From the NCBI GenBank assembly GCA_902472555.1, contig CABROF010000008.1, positions 1 to 47,295 of the forward strand: a stretch of 47,295 bases of DNA. Direction: 5' to 3'. Below are positions 17,560 through 25,945 of this stretch, in pieces. The notes beneath the pieces are model-generated. The model was given only the letters and a program-made list of their open reading frames with translations. It was not told the DNA's origin and made no database searches. The DNA comes from UMGS1851 sp900555605. GTDB taxonomy: Bacteria; Bacillota; Clostridia; UBA1212; UBA1255. The position numbers and the translations under genes were made by a program. How positions within the stretch are numbered: position 1 is the first letter of the stretch; every line of letters begins with the position of its first letter.

Positions 17560-17983
17560 GTTTTAATTTGATAATTCCCTTTGAAGGATAATGGCAATTA
17601 TACATCTTATTTATATCATCCAATTCGATAATCTGCATATAATGAGAATAATGTACGGAATTATAAAAAGGCGTCCAATCGCAATAATAAGCATCAGGCC
17701 ATAAACATACAGGATAATATCTAATGTTATTCCTTACATATGAGTTTACATCTTTAATCTTATTAGTCATAATCTTTTTTAAATTGGTATCAAATACTAC
17801 ACTCAAAATTTCACTATTCTCAAAAGGTCTTGAAATACCACTCAACTCAGAATGAATAAAATGCGGAGGAAACAATTTCAAATTGAATAGTTGGTATTCA
17901 TATCCTTCGTTCTTAAGTATCCTATAAATGATATTATCATCACATGCGCTTTGTTCTAAAACCGAGAGTTCATGTTTGTACAT
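17555..17983 (-). CDS. C39-peptidase/BtrH-like domain protein, probably shortened
   Basis: 142 residues as read. The N-terminus (SACDDNIIYRILKNEGYEY) and the segment YYCDWTPFYNSVHYSHYMQI resemble the start of C39-like/BtrH_N proteins found in natural-product clusters, in which a Cys, a W-x-pFY..-H-xx-HY motif and an I/V-x-GyD-like strand recur. BtrH itself transfers an acyl group from a carrier protein to its acceptor, which would suit the carrier protein encoded in this operon. Family members are usually over 300 residues, so this copy is short even with the frame-shifted tail at 17413-17559. It has a good AGAAGGG ribosome site. The family call is tentative. Confidence 0.4.
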   Translation of the reverse strand: MYKHELSVLEQSACDDNIIYRILKNEGYEYQLFNLKLFPPHFIHSELSGISRPFENSEILSVVFDTNLKKIMTNKIKDVNSYVRNNIRYYPVCLWPDAYYCDWTPFYNSVHYSHYMQIIELDDINKMYNCHYPSKGIIKLKL

Positions 17984-18014
17984 ATGCTTACCCTTCTGAT
18001 AGTGAGTTAAAGAC

Positions 18015-19619
18015 CTATCGATTTTTAACTTTTTTAACCATTATAACTTTTGATGCAAGTTCCGTTAGGGAATCGGTATGTGAAATATAAACTATAGTTC
18101 TACTTGATGAACTAATAAATTCCTTTAGTTTCAGAATGCTATTTTCGTCCAAATGATTGCTCGGTTCATCCAAGAATATAATAGTGGCTTTCTTAAGAAT
18201 TGCTCTTGAAAGTGAAATCCTTTGCTTTTCACCAACCGAAAGACTGTCTTGCTTTACGGAGACGTCTCTGTCAGCTAAGTAAGCAATACCCATATCGTCC
18301 AAAACACGCATTGCCTCTTTTTGAGACACTAAACCTCCGAAAGTAAGGTTTTCAAGAACGGTTCCGGGAAAAAGAAACGGTTCCTGCGTTGCCAAAGAAA
18401 TTTGGCTTCGTAAGCTGTCAAGAAAAACTGAAGACATTTCAATCCCATTAACCGTAATGCTACCTGTGTAGTCGGAATTCAGTCCGCAGAGTATGCGGAG
18501 CAATGTAGATTTCCCGCTTCCATTTTCGCCGCATATTGCGACTTTTTCGCCAACTTGAATAGAAAAATTAAGCGGCTCAAAAACGGGTGTGTCGCCATAT
18601 TTACAAGATAAGCCTGCAGCCGAAAAGCTGTCAATCTTTTCGATTGTCTTTCCGTTGAACCCTTCCGCATCATTATAAAGCACGTTCATTCTGTCAACCA
18701 AAGTCTTAATTATAAGTCGTTCCTTTATGATATAGATAACGGAATTTATAATGTTATTATATATCGAGGAAAAGCCGAGCATTGCCGCCACTGTTCCGGG
18801 GGACGCGGAATTTTGGGAGACAAAGACTGCTCCTGCCACGATGATCATCGAACCGGAGATCGAATCAATTGCGGATGAGAAAAACGACGTAACCGATGCC
18901 ATAACCGTACTTTTCCTGCCGGTACGGTTGTAGTAGTTACGAAATTTCTCATCTATCCTGTTGAGCATTCCATCCTCGATACCAAGCATGACGGTATAAT
19001 GAGGCATAGATGTTATGTCCATCTCATATTTGCGGAGCTCTGTTGCATAGTCCCGCGATTCTTTATCATATTTTGCATTTAATTTTTTAACAGCAATGGG
19101 AATGAATATCCTCACCACGGAAATTGCTATTGTGATCAATGTGTACTGCCAATTAAGGCTAAGAGAGCTATACAATAGGTAAAAACAAACGATGGGAAGA
19201 GAAATGACCTGTGTTATCATTTCCATCCATCTGAGTCTATAATTGTTGGGATCATCCTCAAGACGTGACTGTGCTTCGCCCACGCCCATTTTCATGGCAT
19301 CGTTGTATTTCTTTTGCAGAAACCGCCCCATTACTTTTCTGTCATGATTTAAAGCCTGCTTTATTGTAAGCATATTACAGAGGTAACTTATGAGCGGGAT
19401 AATAAATACGGAGATAAAAACACCAAGTATGATTTTCCATGCCTCTCTCGTAAGTGCATCTTTGTTCAACCCAAGAATCGCATCGGTAAATCCGGCAACA
19501 AGTGTAGTTATCCAAACGGAGAGTACCCCCATAAGTACTGTCTCAAGTGTGCTGACGATCCACGCAGGGGCCATTGCCGAAAAGCAGTCACTTTTTATTT
19601 CTTTAACATTATTTTTCAA
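18015..19619 (-). CDS. ABC exporter half-transporter (membrane plus ATPase), subunit 2
   Basis: About 534 residues. N-terminal exporter-type membrane domain (six hydrophobic segments over roughly residues 20-300), then a nucleotide-binding domain with Walker A GENGSGKSTLL, Q-loop ATQEPFLFPG, signature SVGEKQRISLSRA and Walker B ATIIFLDEPSNHLD. No C39 peptidase domain is fused, so any leader removal must come from elsewhere. The start is probably a TTG at 19619, with AAGGTGAG 7 bases ahead and overlapping the upstream stop; a TTG at 19640 is the alternative. Overlap with the preceding gene indicates a heterodimeric exporter, presumably for the modified peptide. Confidence 0.8.
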   Translation of the reverse strand: MKNNVKEIKSDCFSAMAPAWIVSTLETVLMGVLSVWITTLVAGFTDAILGLNKDALTREAWKIILGVFISVFIIPLISYLCNMLTIKQALNHDRKVMGRFLQKKYNDAMKMGVGEAQSRLEDDPNNYRLRWMEMITQVISLPIVCFYLLYSSLSLNWQYTLITIAISVVRIFIPIAVKKLNAKYDKESRDYATELRKYEMDITSMPHYTVMLGIEDGMLNRIDEKFRNYYNRTGRKSTVMASVTSFFSSAIDSISGSMIIVAGAVFVSQNSASPGTVAAMLGFSSIYNNIINSVIYIIKERLIIKTLVDRMNVLYNDAEGFNGKTIEKIDSFSAAGLSCKYGDTPVFEPLNFSIQVGEKVAICGENGSGKSTLLRILCGLNSDYTGSITVNGIEMSSVFLDSLRSQISLATQEPFLFPGTVLENLTFGGLVSQKEAMRVLDDMGIAYLADRDVSVKQDSLSVGEKQRISLSRAILKKATIIFLDEPSNHLDENSILKLKEFISSSSRTIVYISHTDSLTELASKVIMVKKVKNR

Positions 19620-21189
19620 TTTTAATCTCACCTTCTTCAAGTCTATATATATTACACATCAAGCCGTCAAGCCGGTCATCATGTGAAATGACAAGGGTAG
19701 CATCCGAGCGTTCGAGAAGTTTTCGGCACAGCATCTCTTTTGCGTCTGAATCAAGTGAATTGCTCGGTTCATCTAAAATCAGCATCTTTGGATTTGAAGA
19801 GAATGCTATGGCAAGATAAACTTTCTTCCGTTCTCCTCCCGAAAGATCCGATATGTTCGATGATTTGACCATGGACTCGGTAAGTCCCCATTCTTCAAAA
19901 TCCGAAATGCTTGGCTTGCACCTGAGCATTTCGCATAGTTCCGCCGTCGTCATATTAAATGCAATATCTTCTTGTGGCATATAGAACAGTGTATCACCCC
20001 AAAATGATGATGAACAATCCCCATTAAAGGTAATTGTACCTTTCTGTAATGGCAATAGTCCCGTGATCACTCGTATGAGCGTTGTTTTACCGGCTCCGTT
20101 TTTTCCTTTCAGCAATGCAAGCTCGCCGTTTTTGATTTTCAAGTTCAGGTTGTTTAAAACCATGGCAGAATCATACGAATAGGAGACGTTTTGTGCGGAC
20201 ATAGCGTACGTGTCCGTATCGACGCAATTGTGTACGGAACCGTTACCTGAAAACCACTTTAACAATCTTTCCTCAGATTTTTGAACAAGAGAGAATTGGG
20301 GAATGCAGTCAAATACGGCTTTGACACTTCCGAACAGTACGCCGGAAAGTGCGATAGCTTGTATTCCCACTTCCATCGTTGACTGTCCGGAAAAAACCGC
20401 AATACCCACAACGAGATACATACCGTACTGCAACACATTACTGACCAGTGAATTCATTGAAGATTGTGCCGCACCCGTACGTTCCGCTTTTTTTCCTGCA
20501 TTTTGCGCTTCTGCGTGGATTTTCTTCATTCTGTTAAGATACCAATGTTCCAAAGAAAACAGCTTTATCGTAGCCATTCCCTCATATCCCGCAACAGTGA
20601 AATCTGTTACTTTTGCCTCGACATCTCTATTGACATCATAATTTATCTGCATATATTTCCGGATAATAATCGGGGGAAGTATTTGCAGTAAAGAAATCAG
20701 GATAAATGCCACGGCTATTATGGCACTTTGTACTCCAATAAAAAACGAATAAACTATAGCAGTAAGCAGAGCGGTGACTAAACCTGGATACAGGTGCTTT
20801 GCGGCAGATGTAACGATATTGAGATCATCGGTCAGATTTTCAAGAATCTCGCCATTTGTTATTGAAAACAGTACATTCAACGGACTTTTGAGAATGGCAC
20901 TGTACAAGATCATCTTACAACGCTGACTTGCCTTCATGTCTTTCAATGTTGTGAGCATTTCAAGGCCCGACAGAGCAAGCCTGTATATAACCGTAAAAGA
21001 AACAGTGAAAACTGAAAGTTTCAAGACATTATTGACTTCACCGCTTATGGCCGCAGAAACCATTTCCGAGATCAGTTTTGCGTAAATTATTCCGTATGGG
21101 AGTACCACAATGCTTTTAAGCCAATTCAGAAAGCAGACAGTACGTAGTGGTATGGCAAATAATCTTCTTAGTTTATTGGTTCGATTCAT
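19609..21189 (-). CDS. ABC exporter half-transporter (membrane plus ATPase), subunit 1
   Basis: 526 residues. Exporter-type membrane domain in residues 1-300, then an ATPase domain with Walker A GKNGAGKTTLI, signature DLSGGERKKVYLA and Walker B PKMLILDEPSNSLDSDA. Its ATG overlaps the stop of the preceding radical SAM gene in ATGA, and its own 3' end overlaps the next transporter gene, so all three are translationally coupled. This makes export of the operon's peptide product the most likely job. It belongs to the group of short fused exporters without peptidase domain. Confidence 0.8.
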   Translation of the reverse strand: MNRTNKLRRLFAIPLRTVCFLNWLKSIVVLPYGIIYAKLISEMVSAAISGEVNNVLKLSVFTVSFTVIYRLALSGLEMLTTLKDMKASQRCKMILYSAILKSPLNVLFSITNGEILENLTDDLNIVTSAAKHLYPGLVTALLTAIVYSFFIGVQSAIIAVAFILISLLQILPPIIIRKYMQINYDVNRDVEAKVTDFTVAGYEGMATIKLFSLEHWYLNRMKKIHAEAQNAGKKAERTGAAQSSMNSLVSNVLQYGMYLVVGIAVFSGQSTMEVGIQAIALSGVLFGSVKAVFDCIPQFSLVQKSEERLLKWFSGNGSVHNCVDTDTYAMSAQNVSYSYDSAMVLNNLNLKIKNGELALLKGKNGAGKTTLIRVITGLLPLQKGTITFNGDCSSSFWGDTLFYMPQEDIAFNMTTAELCEMLRCKPSISDFEEWGLTESMVKSSNISDLSGGERKKVYLAIAFSSNPKMLILDEPSNSLDSDAKEMLCRKLLERSDATLVISHDDRLDGLMCNIYRLEEGEIKIEK

Positions 21190-22487
21190 AACTTTGATTC
21201 ACAGCTTTTTTCATAAAGAGTTTTTATGGGTGTGCAAATACAATCCACCCCTACCCCATATTTGCACATATGCGACTGCAATTTATCAATCATATCATCA
21301 TATTGAGTAAAAAAATTTCCATCTATATACTCTGATAACTTTTTATATGAACCTAAATCAAAATAATCTTCTGACAATAGTTCACATGGACGCAATCTTC
21401 CGTTTTGCGATATAACATATGACATATATCCAGCACCACAAGGCAACATATAGTCGAATTTTCCGCCACTAAATAAAGGTTTTTTGGGTTCCTGAGATCT
21501 GTGACTCCATATACCTACTGAGATTTTTCCATAGTATTTTCTTTTCAATTCACGTGAATTCCTATATGCTATCCTTAATTCCTCATCTGTTAATAAGAAT
21601 AGTTTATCTTGTACTAAATTATCACACGCTCGTCCAGCTATTGTCGGAACTCCAAACTTGATTCTTTTTGCCCCCATATTTATAGCAGCTTTAATATAAT
21701 CTTCCATTTTATTTAAATTTTCTTTATTGAGTACAAGTGACATTATATTATCAACACCGCATCTATTAACCTTTTCGATTGATTTTATTACTGCATAATA
21801 AGCTTCTCCACTACCGGTAAATTTTTTGTATTCATCGGGATTTGAACCATACAGAGAAAACTGTACATGATTTAGTTTTTTGATTATTTCATCATCATAC
21901 AGATATAACAAGCTGCCGTTTGTTGGTATACGAATTTCAAACAAATCAGATAATTCAATTATATAGTTAACAATTTTTTTATTTAAAAATGGTTCTCCAC
22001 CTGTCAATTGAAGTTGTTTAACTTTGCCTCCAAATTCATCTTTAATGTATTGTATTACGTTATCATCAATATCATGCCCTTTGGAAAAAGCATTTTTATA
22101 ACAATGTGGACATGAAAAATTGCATCTACTTGTTATCTCAACTGATAATCCACTGGGATAAAATTTGCCTCTAACCCCAAAAATATTTGTGTTTTTTTTG
22201 ATATGTTCATTCTCAACCAGAACATGATTTTTTATTTGATATTCAAGAAAATTTAAAATCGCCTTTCTAAAGCTCTCTATTCGAGAATCATTTTCCGCAT
22301 TATATTGAGATATAAGAATTGTAAGCAGTCGTTCTACCGTTTTTGTTCCGTCACAGAGAGATAAAATGTCTGTTTGAGTGCTATCAAACAAATGTTCAAC
22401 TCCTTCTTGATCAATTATTATTGATTGTTCATCAAATAAATGAAAACATAGTTCCGGAGAAATAGCCAAGTAGCTCGAGTTATTCAT
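21186..22487 (-). CDS. Radical SAM peptide-modifying enzyme with N-terminal RRE-like domain
   Basis: 433 residues. Residues about 10-92 look like a PqqD-type leader-recognition (RRE) domain (TQTDILSLCDGTKTVERLL). The radical SAM cluster motif is CNFSCPHC at C122, C126, C129; GGEP lies at 163-166. The C-terminal part has C350, C368, C408, C416 and C418, an incomplete SPASM/twitch-like set that could hold one auxiliary cluster. It starts 6 bases after the upstream radical SAM gene with an AAGGAG site. In RiPP pathways such enzymes form thioether or C-C crosslinks or epimerise residues; which reaction occurs here cannot be read from sequence. Confidence 0.85.
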   Translation of the reverse strand: MNNSSYLAISPELCFHLFDEQSIIIDQEGVEHLFDSTQTDILSLCDGTKTVERLLTILISQYNAENDSRIESFRKAILNFLEYQIKNHVLVENEHIKKNTNIFGVRGKFYPSGLSVEITSRCNFSCPHCYKNAFSKGHDIDDNVIQYIKDEFGGKVKQLQLTGGEPFLNKKIVNYIIELSDLFEIRIPTNGSLLYLYDDEIIKKLNHVQFSLYGSNPDEYKKFTGSGEAYYAVIKSIEKVNRCGVDNIMSLVLNKENLNKMEDYIKAAINMGAKRIKFGVPTIAGRACDNLVQDKLFLLTDEELRIAYRNSRELKRKYYGKISVGIWSHRSQEPKKPLFSGGKFDYMLPCGAGYMSYVISQNGRLRPCELLSEDYFDLGSYKKLSEYIDGNFFTQYDDMIDKLQSHMCKYGVGVDCICTPIKTLYEKSCESKL

Positions 22488-22493
22488 AAAATA

Positions 22494-23900
22494 TTACTCC
22501 TTATTAAACTTATTTTTTGCATCAAGAATGCGCTCAATTTTTTTGTAACTATCTGGGTAGTCCTTTTCAATATGAAATGTAAGCCAAATAGCAATATTAC
22601 ATAGGCCTATAAATATCTCACACATTTTTTTATCCGGTTCATTATGATCCCCCGTATGAAGCATTGAGTTATAATAACAATCACCACCGCATAAATACTT
22701 AACGCTACAATCGGAGCATGGATTGCGATGATTAACATCATGAAAATGTACAGATTTGAGATTGAAAAAAGCGTTAATATTTCCTAATAAATAATCCTCT
22801 TTCCCAACAAAACTATCACAAGGATATATATCTCCATTCGGACAAACAGTTATTTTACTTCTCCCTGCCTTGCATCTAAACGCGTAAGCTTCTTTTAGGA
22901 TTATCCTCTTTATAATTTTTCCAAAATAGTCATTATCATTTAGAATCAAAAGTAAATATTCAATTCCTTCGTCAAGCGTTTTTAAAAGCCATTTGGCAAA
23001 TTTAGCGTACTTTTTCAACAACGAATCAGTTGATAGACTGTACTGCTTTTTAGAACTACGTACTAACTTCATTTGCACTGAACTGAATCCCATATTTTTA
23101 TGATGGCGAAGAATATCAGACATATCACTTATTGGCGTAATAACAGATAAAGCCCATATCTCTTTAAACTTTTTAGAGTAGTTTTCGTTATTCATTATTT
23201 TATGTAATTCCGATGTGACGATGTCATATGTGCCTATTCCGCTGCAGTCAATACGCGAATTGTCGTTAGTTTCCTTATTTCCGTCTAAACTTACACCGAT
23301 AGAAACATTATTGTTATCTAAATACCTGCATATTTCTTTATTAAAATAGGTTCCATTTGTACAGAGCCAAATCTGAATATATTTACCCGTGATTTCTTTG
23401 AATCTTTTTGCGTATTCCACCGTAGTTATTACAGCGGAATAATTCATAAGTGGTTCTCCACCACTTACAAAATCTATACGGTATCCTTTACTATTGGGAT
23501 ATGCTGTTTGAGTGAACCAATCCAATGTCTTTATTACTGTATTTTTATCAAATGCGCGCGGCTGAATATTATACGAATCTCTTTTTTCCGCAAAACAATA
23601 TTTGCAGCGAAAATTGCATTGGTAAATTGGAGCAAAGGACAACGACGCAATATCTTTTGTAGTTAAATCATTTTTAATATCAAACGCCTTCCCTGAAAGA
23701 AAATAGCCATTCTCTTGCAATTGCTGCAATGTCTCAATATATTTTTGATCTTCAATAGAACTGTCTTCATCGTTGGCATATTTTAAAAAAGCCGAATAAA
23801 ACCCCTCCGAAATTTGCAAAGTTATGTAGTGAAAAGTATCAAACAAAAAATATTCACCACAATATGTAAAAGCATGATAATGTTGATCACCATAATTCAT
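22494..23900 (-). CDS. Radical SAM/SPASM peptide maturase
   Basis: 468 residues from the ATG at 23900, preceded by GGGGAG; an ATG 8 codons upstream lies inside the carrier-protein gene. Radical SAM motif CNFRCKYC at C95, C99, C102; GGEP follows near 147-150. The C-terminus has a full SPASM set: C343, C353, C361, then C395-x2-C398-x5-C404-x3-C408, and C427, expected to bind two extra [4Fe-4S] clusters. This architecture is that of sactipeptide and ranthipeptide maturases, which link cysteine sulfur to a backbone or side-chain carbon. The four cysteines of the short precursor encoded 315 bases upstream are the obvious substrate. Confidence 0.88.
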   Translation of the reverse strand: MNYGDQHYHAFTYCGEYFLFDTFHYITLQISEGFYSAFLKYANDEDSSIEDQKYIETLQQLQENGYFLSGKAFDIKNDLTTKDIASLSFAPIYQCNFRCKYCFAEKRDSYNIQPRAFDKNTVIKTLDWFTQTAYPNSKGYRIDFVSGGEPLMNYSAVITTVEYAKRFKEITGKYIQIWLCTNGTYFNKEICRYLDNNNVSIGVSLDGNKETNDNSRIDCSGIGTYDIVTSELHKIMNNENYSKKFKEIWALSVITPISDMSDILRHHKNMGFSSVQMKLVRSSKKQYSLSTDSLLKKYAKFAKWLLKTLDEGIEYLLLILNDNDYFGKIIKRIILKEAYAFRCKAGRSKITVCPNGDIYPCDSFVGKEDYLLGNINAFFNLKSVHFHDVNHRNPCSDCSVKYLCGGDCYYNSMLHTGDHNEPDKKMCEIFIGLCNIAIWLTFHIEKDYPDSYKKIERILDAKNKFNKE

Positions 23901-23904
23901 ACTG

Positions 23905-24156
23905 CTATTTCTCCCCGTGTTCAATTAAGGTAATTATATCTTCTACCGAGCTTAATGGTAAATCAAAATCAATAACAATATTAAAACGTTCCTCTATTTC
24001 GACTATGGCCTGCACAAAATCTATTGAAGATATTTGTAATATGTCGTTGCCAATACTCCCGCCTATAAGGGTTTTTTCAGATATTGAAAGCTCATTGTTT
24101 TCTGTAACTTTTTTAAAAATCTTTTCCAACTCAATAACAATCTCTTTTCTGTTCAT
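23905..24156 (-). CDS. Acyl carrier protein of the RiPP operon
   Basis: 83 residues, acidic, four-helix carrier-protein pattern. The phosphopantetheine site is probably S44 in QISSIDFVQAIVEIEERF, where the usual Asp before the Ser is replaced by Ser. It lies between the precursor and the radical SAM genes, 4 bases before the next start, so it is clearly part of the operon. No ketosynthase, adenylation or acyl-CoA ligase gene accompanies it in the operon; charging must be done by a housekeeping enzyme or one elsewhere. A carrier protein is unusual in a radical SAM peptide pathway and suggests that the peptide, or a building block, is acylated. Confidence 0.82.
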   Translation of the reverse strand: MNRKEIVIELEKIFKKVTENNELSISEKTLIGGSIGNDILQISSIDFVQAIVEIEERFNIVIDFDLPLSSVEDIITLIEHGEK

Positions 24157-24215
24157 AATAAATCTCCCATAAAATAATGAATAGTCGTGAAAAGCGGCAG
24201 GAATTTTATACTATC

Positions 24216-24320
24216 TTAGCAACAACCATCGCCGCTGCATTTTGTTCGGCGACCACTACAACCACTTGCTTTTGCAATAGCGTCCCCAGCAATATTAATG
24301 ATATCTAATAAATTTTTCAT
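24216..24320 (-). CDS. Cys-rich RiPP precursor peptide (34 residues)
   Basis: A short gene with an excellent ribosome site (GGAAGGAGG, 7 bases before ATG). The first part, MKNLLDIINIAGDAIAKA, is an amphipathic leader-like helix. The last 14 residues, CSGRRTKCSGDGCC, form the likely core, with cysteines at 21, 28, 33 and 34 and an Arg-Arg pair at 24-25. It lies between the arginase-like gene (37 bases upstream) and the carrier-protein gene, with the two radical SAM genes following. The four cysteines fit radical SAM crosslinking; the arginines fit conversion to ornithine by the arginase-like protein. Small size, position and composition make this the substrate of the operon; the modifications themselves are inference. 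Confidence 0.88.
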   Translation of the reverse strand: MKNLLDIINIAGDAIAKASGCSGRRTKCSGDGCC

Positions 24321-24357
24321 CCTTACACCTCCTTCCTGCAAAAATCTTATGTAAAGG

Positions 24358-25752
24358 CTACCTACCGCTTTTCCAAATATAATAACTGTATTTTACTCTT
24401 TTGAAAGCTTGATTCAAAAATATAATCAAATGATTTAAATTGAAAAAATATATGCGCTTTATCCTTACGTGTTTTTTAACACATGAATTATAAACTGCTT
24501 GAATCGTATAATCTCCATACCCATAACGTAATAAAAATTTTGAAATTGTATATGCTGTTTTATTTTCGTGTATTTTATACGCTGTTATACATAAAAGCTT
24601 ATTCATCCTAATGCGAATAGGAGATATTTGATATGAATCCAAATGACTACTTAGTGCCCCCTCCCATGGCTGAATTTCAGCAGTATTATTAAATGATGAC
24701 CGTATATCTTTGAGGATTTGAAAGGATATATCATATTTTTGTTGACGATACATGTACTCTGCAATTCTACATTTTAATTCCAAGGAAGAATCAAGTGTCC
24801 ATGTAGGTATGCCTTCATCATTTTCAATGATCATGCATAATGATGCATATAATTCCTTATCAATCAACTTTGCCAATGGGAGACGCCTCTTTATTAAAGC
24901 TTTGTTTCCTATTTGCGACACTTGATAGATTGAATCAATATATTTTATTTTAGTTTCGTATTCTGAATGTAGTATTTCCAAAACATAGTTCCGTGTTATG
25001 TCATCACAGCCGTTCTCTAACAGAAGACAGATCATTGATAAGCGAGTACTTGTATCGGAAAGAAGTTTCTCAATAATTTTTATTTCAGGTTTTATTACTC
25101 CCGATATAATTAAGCTGTCAAGACACTGAAAATTTTCGGTAGACTTGTTTTCGAACAAACTTAAAAGATATTCAGCACAATAATCATAGCGCAGAGGCGT
25201 ATAACCACCATTAATGCTTTTACAAATGGTAATTGCTAAAGCAAGATTAACAAAAGGATATATGTGTTTATAGAAATCCAATATACAACTGGACTGATAT
25301 CGAGAGAATGCACAAGTATAATCCAAGCATAAGTGTTCCTGAAAGAAATAGTCCATATCAATATCAAGTAAAACATGTTGTCGAAATTCTGGTATACATC
25401 GTACCAACTCTACTAAAGTGCATATTGATACTTGAATGTCCTCAACTTGAAAGGATATAGGCCAATTCGGAATTTGAATCTTCTCACCATTGCATTTCAT
25501 TTGTCGGTTAATAAAACGCTTACAACAAGAATGAGCTATATATGCATTTGGAACGACCCAAATTATTCTATTAATTATTTTTCTTTTAATAGCATATCTA
25601 AGAAAATTACCAATATTGATGTGCATAGATTTATCTAGTGGCTCACAATCAAAATGTGCATCAATATGTATTACAGTAGAATTTCTAATTTTCTGGGCTT
25701 CCCATACCTCTAAAGCTTCATCGTGGTTATCTATAATATTTACACTTAACAT
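24358..25752 (-). CDS. UPF0489-type peptide arginase-like protein
   Basis: 464 residues. The N-terminus has the UPF0489 pattern: NHDEALEVW, then VIHIDAHFD with D31, H33, D35, and later LLDIDMDYF with D130, D132, D134. These two motifs supply the manganese ligands of the arginase/deacetylase fold (DAHxD and DxDxD). UPF0489 members such as OspR of the landornamide pathway convert peptidyl arginine to ornithine. Residues after about 270 form a long helical extension of unknown role, making the protein longer than such arginases as I know them. It is the first large gene of the operon and directly precedes the precursor, whose core has two adjacent arginines. Ribosome site AAAGG, moderate. Confidence 0.75.
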   Translation of the reverse strand: MLSVNIIDNHDEALEVWEAQKIRNSTVIHIDAHFDCEPLDKSMHINIGNFLRYAIKRKIINRIIWVVPNAYIAHSCCKRFINRQMKCNGEKIQIPNWPISFQVEDIQVSICTLVELVRCIPEFRQHVLLDIDMDYFFQEHLCLDYTCAFSRYQSSCILDFYKHIYPFVNLALAITICKSINGGYTPLRYDYCAEYLLSLFENKSTENFQCLDSLIISGVIKPEIKIIEKLLSDTSTRLSMICLLLENGCDDITRNYVLEILHSEYETKIKYIDSIYQVSQIGNKALIKRRLPLAKLIDKELYASLCMIIENDEGIPTWTLDSSLELKCRIAEYMYRQQKYDISFQILKDIRSSFNNTAEIQPWEGALSSHLDSYQISPIRIRMNKLLCITAYKIHENKTAYTISKFLLRYGYGDYTIQAVYNSCVKKHVRIKRIYFFNLNHLIIFLNQAFKRVKYSYYIWKSGR

Positions 25753-25783
25753 CTTTATTTACCTTTCCGAGAATTTAATTCAT

Positions 25784-25828
25784 TTACATTTCCATAGTAA
25801 ATATATATTTATCACTTTTCAAATCCAT
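25784..25828 (-). CDS. Possible 14-residue leader ORF before the arginase-like gene
   Basis: An ATG with a strong ribosome site (GGTGGAGGAAG) opens a frame of only 14 codons (MDLKSDKYIFTMEM), ending 31 bases before the arginase-like start. It may be a translated leader that couples or tunes the next gene, or the strong site may be left over from a lost start. No function can be assigned. Confidence 0.25.
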   Translation of the reverse strand: MDLKSDKYIFTMEM

Positions 25829-25900
25829 TTAACTTCCTCCACCGTCATAATGCAACAGTAGCCGTTTTCTCACTCTCTGCAAACCCTGCAATAAAATCAA

Positions 25901-25945
25901 AACAGCGCGAAGTCAACCTATAAATCAGGTCAGCCTTGCGCTGTT
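25901..25945 (-). terminator. Hairpin upstream of the RiPP operon (terminator or attenuator)
   Basis: Arms AACAGCGC and GCGCTGTT are perfect over 8 bases, with a partial inner stem; on the minus strand they are followed by TTGATTTTATT. The hairpin overlaps the end of the 44-codon ORF and precedes the arginase-like gene by about 150 bases. It could end a short transcript or act as a transcriptional attenuator for the operon. Confidence 0.5.
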
